From contig DDPY01000008.1 of the NCBI GenBank assembly GCA_002342415.1, positions 1-29,316 on the forward strand: 29,316 nt of DNA, read 5' to 3'. Below are positions 15,424 through 21,615 of the stretch, one piece after another (positions within the stretch are counted from its first letter, which is position 1; the number at the start of each line of letters is the position of its first letter). The stretch is from Prevotella sp. UBA2456 (GTDB lineage Bacteria > Bacteroidota > Bacteroidia > Bacteroidales > Bacteroidaceae). The notes beneath the pieces were generated by a model that did not search any database, was not told the DNA's origin, and saw only the letters and a list, made by a program, of their open reading frames with translations. The translations under genes and the position numbers were made by a program.

Positions 15424-15576
15424 ATGAAAATGCGTAATCCTTGGTGGTTACGAGTATCATACGTGTATTATTATATAGTAAGGAGAGATGCTGTCGGGAG
15501 ACAGCATCTCTTTTCCTTTATGGATGTCACAGCAGCGGTGGCAGTTCGTAGAGGTGGGTGGAGTTGCTGCCTTTGA
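15424..15576 (+). CDS. Possible short leader-type ORF rich in Trp and Tyr, downstream of the riboswitch
   Basis: From the ATG at 15424 (a second ATG is at 15430) the frame reads MKMRNPWWLRVSYVYYYIVRR and then continues through the terminator hairpin to a TGA at 15574, 50 codons in all. The first 18 codons hold two adjacent Trp and four Tyr codons and lie directly ahead of a strong terminator, as an attenuation leader peptide would. Beyond about 15513 the frame is antisense or adjacent to the murF end and probably carries no meaning. No ribosome-binding motif is obvious, which is normal in this phylum. It could equally be a chance ORF or a remnant of a lost operon. Confidence 0.3.
   Translation: MKMRNPWWLRVSYVYYYIVRRDAVGRQHLFSFMDVTAAVAVRRGGWSCCL
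15484..15519. terminator. Strong hairpin terminator between the riboswitch transcript and convergent murF
   Basis: A perfect 12-bp stem (outer AGAGATGCTGTC at 15484-15495 pairing with 15500-15511) is closed by a GGGA tetraloop and followed on the plus strand by TTTCCTTT. It should end the riboswitch RNA. It also lies 16 bases after the murF stop and may act in both directions. Confidence 0.85.
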
Positions 15577-16855
15577 TGAGGATGGTCATACCCTGAGGTT
15601 GATGGAGGGCTATCTCCTGCTTGACGGCCTCCACGTTGTCGAAGGTGTGGAAAGGTGTTTTTATCTTCTTGAATTCCTCACCAACCAGCCAGACCTCGTC
15701 GAAGTGGGCTGCCTCCAGCATGCGGTCAATCTTCTGGTGTTCCTCTTCGGATACGGCACCTAATTCGCCCATCATGCCTAAGATGGCCATTTTCTTGTCG
15801 GCTTCTACCAGTCGGAAGTTGTCGATAGCTGCCTTCATGCTGGACGGGTTGGCATTATAGGCATCGACAATCAGGCTGTTATGCTCTGTTTTGGTCAGTT
15901 GTGACCGGTTGTTGGTGGGCACGTAACTGGCAAGGGCATGATTGATATGGTCAAAGGTGACGTTGTTGACATATCCCACGGTGATGGCTGCCAGCATGTT
16001 GTCCAGATTGTAGGCACCGATGAGATGGGTCTTCACCTCCATCCATTCGCTCTGGTATCCTGCCTCGTGGTCTTGTTCGCGCCAGCGGAAGGTCAGGAAC
16101 GGGTCGCAGCAGACCACCTCGCCGCGTATCAGGATATCCTCGGAGTCACTCTGCCCATAGTAGTAGAGGTCGGTGGGCTTTCTCTCACCAATCATTTGCA
16201 TCAGGTGCGTGTTGTCGCGGTTCACAAAGACGGGTAGTTCGCGTGCGCACAGGTAGTCATACAGCTCGCCCTTGGTCTTGCACACTCCTTCGAACGAGCC
16301 GAAGCCCTGCAGATGGGCCCGGCCTACATTGGTAATCAGGCCGCAGGTGGGCTCTGCCGTCTCTACGAGTGTCTTGATGTCGCCGGGATGCGAGGCTCCC
16401 ATCTCCACGACTGCAATGTCGTAGTCGCCGTTTAGTCGGAAAAGGGTCTTGGGCACGCCGACATCATTGTTGAAGTTGCCCTCGGTGGCCATCACGTTAT
16501 ACTGTTCGGCCAGCACGGCACGTATCAGTTCCTTCGTGGTGGTCTTGCCGTTGGTGCCTGTGATGCCTACCATAGGAATGTCAAACTGTCTGCGGTGCTC
16601 GCGGGCTAAGTCCTTGAAGGTTTGCAGACAGTTGTCCACTAAGATGATGCGCTCGTCGGTCTGATAGGCTGCCTCGTCCACGATGGCATAGGCGCAGCCT
16701 TTCTCCAGTGCCTGCTGGGCAAACTGGTTACCGTTGAACGAGGCTCCTTTGAGTGCCAGGAAGATGCTCCCCTCAGGGCAGTTGCGCGAGTCGGTGGTGA
16801 CGACGGGGTGCTGGCGGTAGAGCGCGAAGAGTGCGCTGATGTCTTTAGCGTCCAT
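15527..16855 (-). CDS. murF: UDP-N-acetylmuramoyl-tripeptide--D-alanyl-D-alanine ligase
   Basis: This 442-residue cytoplasmic Mur ligase adds D-Ala-D-Ala to UDP-MurNAc-tripeptide, the last soluble peptidoglycan precursor step. The N-terminal substrate domain contains VTTDSRNCPEGSIFLALKGA. The P-loop is GITGTNGKTTTKELI near residue 98, and the central domain has TEGNFNNDVGVPKTLF and VEMGASHPGDIK. The C-terminal domain has VDAYNANPSSMKAAID and a family-typical end, ILIKGSNSTHLYELPPLL. The start overlaps the end of the upstream secreted-protein gene by 11 bases, suggesting coupled translation. It is not in the usual mur/dcw cluster, which is common for murF in Bacteroidales. Confidence 0.95.
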   Translation of the reverse strand: MDAKDISALFALYRQHPVVTTDSRNCPEGSIFLALKGASFNGNQFAQQALEKGCAYAIVDEAAYQTDERIILVDNCLQTFKDLAREHRRQFDIPMVGITGTNGKTTTKELIRAVLAEQYNVMATEGNFNNDVGVPKTLFRLNGDYDIAVVEMGASHPGDIKTLVETAEPTCGLITNVGRAHLQGFGSFEGVCKTKGELYDYLCARELPVFVNRDNTHLMQMIGERKPTDLYYYGQSDSEDILIRGEVVCCDPFLTFRWREQDHEAGYQSEWMEVKTHLIGAYNLDNMLAAITVGYVNNVTFDHINHALASYVPTNNRSQLTKTEHNSLIVDAYNANPSSMKAAIDNFRLVEADKKMAILGMMGELGAVSEEEHQKIDRMLEAAHFDEVWLVGEEFKKIKTPFHTFDNVEAVKQEIALHQPQGMTILIKGSNSTHLYELPPLL

Positions 16856-17567
16856 AGCACACCTTCCTTCCGTTGACGATGTATATGCCCTTGCTGGTAG
16901 GCGCTCCCTGCAGGCGTCGCCCGCTCAGGTCGTGCCACACGGGCGTGGCGTCGTCCATGTCCACCACGACGATGGCCGTGGCGGCATTGCTGCTCGCGCT
17001 GCTGTCGCTGCTGCTGGCCTTGTCGCTGCTGTTGGCGTTGCTGGCGTTGTCACCGCCGTAGACGATGGTGGGCTTCACCTCAATCACTATCTTCTCGCTC
17101 GTCCACAGCGTGCCCCACTTGTAGGTCAGCCCCACGTGGAAGCGCAGCTGGAACGCGCTGTTCACCACCGTGCCGTTGTTGCGGTAGGTCAGGAATCCGA
17201 AGCGCGAGTCTACCGTGCCCTCCTCCTTGTTCTTCTTGTAGTATGTGCCCGTGAGGTTGGTCTTGTCTACGTCCAGCAGGATGGTGGCCGGCACCTCTCC
17301 CCACTCGCCGTTCAGGTTGCACTCCACGGACGCCCTGTCCACGTCGATGCTCGTCACGCCGTAGTAGTCCCAGTAGTTCGGGTGGCTCTCAAAGTCGCGT
17401 CCGCGCCAGTCGGTGATCTTCACCAGCTTCTCCATCGGGATGTACGATCCGAACTCGTGGAAGTCCACCCCGTCTATCAGGTAGTAGCCTTCGCCGTTCT
17501 CTTGCGCGCGTGCCAACGTGGTCATCGCCAGCAAGAGCATCATCAAGTAGTATTTTGCCTGTTTCAT
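16845..17567 (-). CDS. Secreted hypothetical protein with Ser/Asn/Asp-rich linker and a Bacteroidales C-terminal tail motif
   Basis: The chosen ATG (17567-17565) sits 5 bases after the -7 promoter box and gives 240 residues starting with a signal peptide (MKQAKYYLMMLLLAMTTLARA, here written without further residues). The mature part, about residues 22-165, is a soluble domain rich in Trp, Tyr and Asp that I do not recognise. It is followed by a low-complexity linker of Asn, Ser, Asp and Ala at about 175-200. The C-terminus ends DLSGRRLQ...SKGIYIVNGRKVCYGR, a tail common on secreted Bacteroidales proteins and resembling the type IX secretion sorting domain. An upstream in-frame start at 17663 is rejected because it lies outside the promoter. 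It overlaps murF by 11 bases; a cell-envelope role is a guess. Confidence 0.75.
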   Translation of the reverse strand: MKQAKYYLMMLLLAMTTLARAQENGEGYYLIDGVDFHEFGSYIPMEKLVKITDWRGRDFESHPNYWDYYGVTSIDVDRASVECNLNGEWGEVPATILLDVDKTNLTGTYYKKNKEEGTVDSRFGFLTYRNNGTVVNSAFQLRFHVGLTYKWGTLWTSEKIVIEVKPTIVYGGDNASNANSSDKASSSDSSASSNAATAIVVVDMDDATPVWHDLSGRRLQGAPTSKGIYIVNGRKVCYGR

Positions 17568-17572
17568 GGTTG

Positions 17573-17603
17573 CAAAGTTACATACTTTTTCCCGAACCGC
17601 AAA
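17573..17603 (-). promoter_or_regulatory. Promoter for the secreted hypothetical protein and murF (leaderless)
   Basis: On the minus strand TTTG (17603-17600), a 19-base gap and TAACTTTG (17580-17573). Transcription should begin near 17568, directly at the ATG (17567). Confidence 0.8.
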
Positions 17604-17622
17604 ATAAATTGGTAAAAATAAA

Positions 17623-17654
17623 TTTGGCCGTTCCGCCAGTTCTTCGTACCTTTG
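17623..17654 (+). promoter_or_regulatory. Promoter for priA (near-leaderless)
   Basis: TTTG (17623-17626), a 20-base gap and TACCTTTG (17647-17654). The expected start is near 17659, about 3 bases before the priA ATG. It diverges from the promoter at 17573-17603. Confidence 0.8.
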
Positions 17655-17661
17655 CATCTCC

Positions 17662-19920
17662 ATGCACTATTGTGATGTCATATTGCCCGTGCCCCTGCAG
17701 GGACTGTTCACCTATGCCGTGCCCGAGGGCATGGCCGTCCGGGTGGGCTGCCGCGTGGTAGTGCCCTTCGGGCGCACCAAGACCTATGTCGCCCTCGTGG
17801 CAGCGCTCCACGACCGCCAGCCCGAGGGCTACGAGGTGAAGACGCTGCGCCAGCTGCTCGACGCCGCGCCCATCGTCACGGCCGACCAGCTGCGCCTGTG
17901 GCAGTGGATTGCCGACTACTACCTGTCGCCCATCGGCGAGGTCTACAAGGCCGCCCTGCCCTCCGGGCTGAAGGCCGAGGAGGGCTACCGCCCGCGCACC
18001 GAGACCTACATACGCCTCACGCCCTCCTATCGCAGTGCCGCCGCCCTGCACATCGCCCTCAACGTGCTCTCGCGCGCCAAGAAGCAGCTCGACGCCTTCA
18101 CCTGCTATCTGCAGCTCTCCCACTGGGACGAGGTCGAGCAGGGCACCGCTCCCGCCGACGTGACGCGCGAGGAACTGCTCAACGCCTCGCAGACCTCGGC
18201 CGACACCCTCCGGCAGCTCGAGCGCCGCCAGCTGCTCGAGTGCTACGAGGTCGAGGTGGGGCGCCTCAATCATGGCGGCGACTATCATCCCGAACTCATA
18301 CGTCCTCTGAGCGCGCCGCAGCAGGATGCCTATAACGGTATCCTGATGCAGATGATGAAGAAGAATGTCACCCTGCTGCATGGGGTGACGGGCTCTGGCA
18401 AGACCGAGATTTATATACATTTGATACAACAGGCCCTCGACCGCAGGCAGCAGGTGCTCTACCTCTTGCCGGAAATAGCCCTGACAGTACAGATTATGCA
18501 GCGGCTGCAGCGTATTTTCGGCAATAAACTGGGCATCTATCATTCCCGCTATTCTGATGCCGAACGGGTGGAAATCTGGCAGAAGCAGCTATCAGCCAAC
18601 CCCTATGAGGTGATTCTCGGTGCCCGCTCGGCAGTATTGTTGCCCTTTCAACGGTTGGGACTGGTCATTGTCGACGAGGAGCATGAGACGAGTTACAAAC
18701 AGCAGGACCCCGCACCGCGCTATCATGCCCGCAGTGCTGCCATCATGCTGGCACAGATGGTGGGGGCTAAGACCTTGTTAGGCACGGCTACGCCTTCGCT
18801 CGAGAGCTACCATAATGCCATGACGGGCAAGTATGGACTGGTGGAACTGAAGGAGCGTTATAAGGGTATCGAACTTCCCGAGATACAGGTAGTAGATACG
18901 GCCGACCTTGCACGCCGCAAGATGATGGCCGGCCCCTTCTCACCCCTGTTGCTGACACGGATACGCGAGGCTTTGGAGCGTGGCGAACAGGCTATCCTGT
19001 TCCAGAACCGCCGAGGCTTCGCCCCAGTGATAGAGTGCCACCAGTGCGGCTGGGTTCCTACCTGCCAGCACTGTGATGTCAAGCTGACCCTGCATCGGCA
19101 ACTGAACCAGTTGACCTGTCACTATTGCGGCTATACCTATCGCGTGCCTACCGTGTGTCCGTGTTGCGAGGGCACCGATCTCCGTACACATGGCTATGGG
19201 ACGGAGAAGATAGAGGAACAGGTGCGCGAGGTGTTTCCTGAAGCCCGTATCTCGCGTATGGACCTCGACACCACCCGTACCCGGAATGCCTATGAGCGCA
19301 TCATCAGTGACTTTGGTGCCGGACGCACGAATATATTGATAGGTACGCAGATGATCTCCAAGGGCCTCGACTTCGACAGAGTCAGTGTGGTGGGCATCAT
19401 CAATGCCGATGGAATGTTGAACCAACCCGACTTCCGTGCCTATGAACATGCCTTTATGATGATGTCGCAGGTAGCTGGGCGTGCTGGCCGTAAGAACAAG
19501 AGAGGACTGGTAATCCTGCAGACCAAGCAGAAAGACCTTCCCGTTATCAGTCAGGTGGTGCATAATGATTACGCATCTTTGTATAAGACCTTGATTGCCG
19601 AGCGGCAGATGTTCCACTATCCGCCCTATTATCGTCTGGTTTATGTCTACTTGCGTCACCGCCAGGATGCGGTCGTGCAGACGGCAGCCATCGAGCTGGG
19701 TTCCCGCCTGCGGCAGTGGTTTGCCGACCGCGTGTTAGGCCCCGACAAACCATCAGTGGCTAAAGTGAAGCAGCAGCACATCCGTAAGCTGGTTGTCAAG
19801 CTGGAGAATGGCATTGACATGAAGAAAGTCCGCGAGTATCTGCTGCTTGCGCAATCTCAGATGCTCGCGGACAAACGCTATGCTTCATTATTGGTCTACT
19901 ATGATGTAGACCCCCTTTAG
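17662..19920 (+). CDS. priA: Primosomal protein N' (replication restart helicase)
   Basis: The 752-residue protein is a 3'-5' superfamily 2 helicase that rebuilds the primosome at stalled forks. The N-terminal DNA-binding domain starts MHYCDVILPVPLQGLFTYAVPE and carries VGCRVVVPFGRTK. The P-loop is TGSGKTE (K247) and the Walker B box is DEEH at 338-341, followed by SYKQQDPAPRYHARSAA. Eight zinc-binding Cys lie between 459 and 502 (CHQC, CQHC, CHYC, CPCC). Helicase C-terminal motifs include GTQMISKGLDFDRVSVVGI and QVAGRAGR. The first roughly 600 bases are far more GC-rich than the remainder, suggesting mosaic origin. The stop is only 3 bases from the convergent porin stop. Confidence 0.96.
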   Translation: MHYCDVILPVPLQGLFTYAVPEGMAVRVGCRVVVPFGRTKTYVALVAALHDRQPEGYEVKTLRQLLDAAPIVTADQLRLWQWIADYYLSPIGEVYKAALPSGLKAEEGYRPRTETYIRLTPSYRSAAALHIALNVLSRAKKQLDAFTCYLQLSHWDEVEQGTAPADVTREELLNASQTSADTLRQLERRQLLECYEVEVGRLNHGGDYHPELIRPLSAPQQDAYNGILMQMMKKNVTLLHGVTGSGKTEIYIHLIQQALDRRQQVLYLLPEIALTVQIMQRLQRIFGNKLGIYHSRYSDAERVEIWQKQLSANPYEVILGARSAVLLPFQRLGLVIVDEEHETSYKQQDPAPRYHARSAAIMLAQMVGAKTLLGTATPSLESYHNAMTGKYGLVELKERYKGIELPEIQVVDTADLARRKMMAGPFSPLLLTRIREALERGEQAILFQNRRGFAPVIECHQCGWVPTCQHCDVKLTLHRQLNQLTCHYCGYTYRVPTVCPCCEGTDLRTHGYGTEKIEEQVREVFPEARISRMDLDTTRTRNAYERIISDFGAGRTNILIGTQMISKGLDFDRVSVVGIINADGMLNQPDFRAYEHAFMMMSQVAGRAGRKNKRGLVILQTKQKDLPVISQVVHNDYASLYKTLIAERQMFHYPPYYRLVYVYLRHRQDAVVQTAAIELGSRLRQWFADRVLGPDKPSVAKVKQQHIRKLVVKLENGIDMKKVREYLLLAQSQMLADKRYASLLVYYDVDPL

Positions 19921-19923
19921 TTT

Positions 19924-21444
19924 CTACAGGTCCAGCTGGCAGCCTATGCCGAATACACGGTTGGTGCGGGTGAAGGAGTCTTTGATCAGGGGAGTCTCAG
20001 AGGTGACGCGGTCGTAGTTGCCATAGTAGGTCTGGAAATAAGCGGCCTTGACGGATACGATGTCAGACAGCTTGTAGCTGAATCCGAAGCCGATGCTGTA
20101 GCTGTTGACCACGAACGACATGTCGGAGATGTACTCGTCAGACATGCCGTAGCGGGTAAGCTGTCCACCGGCAGAGAAGGTGAGCTTCTTGGTGGTGTCC
20201 CACTCGGCACCCAGCAGAAACTCGTTGGTATTGTGTTTCAACAGCTCCTGAGAGTTGTTGTACCATGAGGCATCCTTGTCGAAGAAGTGGTGCCAGCCGG
20301 CATTGATGCGCACCACATCAATGGGACTGTATTGTACACCGATGGTCAGCAGGGCAGGCATGTCCTCGTTGACTTTCTCGCCATCGCGGAACTTGTTGAC
20401 AGCGGCAATAGCTGAGGCCTCGTTCACGGTAGACTCGTTCTTCATGCGAATCTGTGTGCGGAACTCATACTTGGCTGCAAAGTTGAAGTTCTTGATCTTG
20501 TAGTCAACACCCACCACGGGAGCAAAACCGATACCCGTCTGGTTGCACAACAGGTTCACACCGCCAGCATACTTCTGCAGGTTGTTCAGGTTGTCTCTGG
20601 CACCCTCTAACTGTGCTTGCTGCGCCATCAGCTGCCCCTGTTGCGCTGTCAGTTCCGCGGGCACGCTCATGCCTGCAGCCTCATACTGGTTGATGCCGGC
20701 ATTCACCAGCTCCAGGCCAGCGTCCACCTGGCTGATACCGTCGATAACAGCGGCATTGGCATTCTGCAGATAGCTGCCAAAGTCGATGTAGCCGTTGGCT
20801 GTCTTTACCTGAATGTTGCTAATCTTGGCCTTGTAGGTGGCATCACCGTAAAGCATGCGAAGACCGCCATAGACTGAGAGGTTGGGGGTGACCTTGCAGG
20901 CAGCACCAATCTGTACACCATAATAATATTGGCGGCCCTTCATGTATCCGTCCATGTCGTAACCCTCGGCACCCAGCGGAGCAAGCATGGTTGCAATGTT
21001 GCCCACTACACTCTCGAAGGAACCCAGACCGTTCTCGAACTCGCAGGCTCCACCGCCACCAGGCACCGACAGGTTGGCTTGCAGGCTCCAGTGCTCCATG
21101 TTGTAGGCCACCTGGATAGACGGGATGATGGGGGCATTGGCCACACCCTCGAAAATCTTCTTCGGAGTAGTGGCATCGTTCTTCTTGCCCAACTGGAATA
21201 CGGGGTTGGTCGAGGTGATGGTACGGGTCTGGTGGGCGTACTGCCAGTTGATGCCTAAGTGGAATCCCTCAGGCATGAACACCACGCCGGCAGGGTTAGA
21301 GTAAACACCGTCGAGGCCAATAGCGGCATCGCGTGCGGGGTTGCGCAGGAAGTCAACACTTTGGTTGGTGTTTGTCAAGATACCGCCAGCATACGAGCAG
21401 ACAGATATCGCAAGGGCAGCGGCAGCTGCAATTGTCTTTTTCAT
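19924..21444 (-). CDS. OmpP1/FadL/TodX-family outer-membrane transport protein
   Basis: The 506-residue protein begins with a signal peptide (MKKTIAAAAALAISVCSYAGG) (about 20 residues). A plug region with the family pattern NPARDAAIGLDGVYSNPAGVVF is at 35-56. Many amphipathic strands follow, e.g. FNFAAKYEFRTQIRMK, DVVRINAGWHHFF and SYSIGFGFSYKLSDIV, and it ends in a beta-strand with a terminal hydrophobic residue (GCQLDL). FadL-type porins carry hydrophobic compounds such as fatty acids across the outer membrane; the substrate here is unknown. A helical, Gln/Ala/Leu-rich insertion at about 229-292 interrupts the strands. It follows the 7TM-HD gene on the same strand but has its own -7 box. 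Confidence 0.88.
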   Translation of the reverse strand: MKKTIAAAAALAISVCSYAGGILTNTNQSVDFLRNPARDAAIGLDGVYSNPAGVVFMPEGFHLGINWQYAHQTRTITSTNPVFQLGKKNDATTPKKIFEGVANAPIIPSIQVAYNMEHWSLQANLSVPGGGGACEFENGLGSFESVVGNIATMLAPLGAEGYDMDGYMKGRQYYYGVQIGAACKVTPNLSVYGGLRMLYGDATYKAKISNIQVKTANGYIDFGSYLQNANAAVIDGISQVDAGLELVNAGINQYEAAGMSVPAELTAQQGQLMAQQAQLEGARDNLNNLQKYAGGVNLLCNQTGIGFAPVVGVDYKIKNFNFAAKYEFRTQIRMKNESTVNEASAIAAVNKFRDGEKVNEDMPALLTIGVQYSPIDVVRINAGWHHFFDKDASWYNNSQELLKHNTNEFLLGAEWDTTKKLTFSAGGQLTRYGMSDEYISDMSFVVNSYSIGFGFSYKLSDIVSVKAAYFQTYYGNYDRVTSETPLIKDSFTRTNRVFGIGCQLDL

Positions 21445-21483
21445 CTTTTAATGATTTAAACAAATTTTTTCTAAAAACGGCTG

Positions 21484-21491
21484 CAAAGGTA
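21484..21491 (-). promoter_or_regulatory. -7 element of the FadL-type porin promoter
   Basis: TACCTTTG on the minus strand is a perfect -7 box about 40 bases before the porin ATG. The -33 element is weak (TTTTAC near 21518-21513, with a 21-22 base gap). Confidence 0.6.
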
Positions 21492-21553
21492 CGCTAATTG
21501 CACAGAATAGCTGTAAAAGTGCAATAGGAATTAAGGTATATTAACTAAAAACG

Positions 21554-21598
21554 GCACATTTTCTGCACAGATGTGCTAAAATGTGCAGAAAAATGTGC
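21554..21598 (-). terminator. Long inverted repeat after the 7TM-HD gene, probable terminator
   Basis: GCACATTTTCTGCACA (21554-21569) pairs with TGTGCAGAAAAATGTGC (21582-21598), with one bulged base. On the minus strand it is followed by CGTTTTTAG. It starts 18 bases after the 7TM-HD stop. The repeated TGTGC units could also be an operator for the porin gene. Confidence 0.65.
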
Positions 21599-21615
21599 GC
21601 GTTAACACGTAAGAA

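Larger units (their letters stand above)
15179..15520 (+). ncRNA. Candidate stand-alone regulatory RNA: riboswitch plus terminator
   Basis: The predicted start near 15179 and the terminator ending near 15520 define an RNA of about 340 bases containing the cobalamin aptamer and no recognisable protein gene. It could be a B12-responsive sRNA, an antisense regulator of murF when read through, or a relic of a lost B12-controlled operon. The boundaries are inferred from the promoter and terminator only. Confidence 0.45.

Noticed and set aside
15488..15763. 91-residue plus-strand frame starting in the terminator hairpin
   Set aside because: Its start lies inside the hairpin and nearly all of it is antisense to the murF C-terminus; the GGAGAG before its ATG is probably chance.
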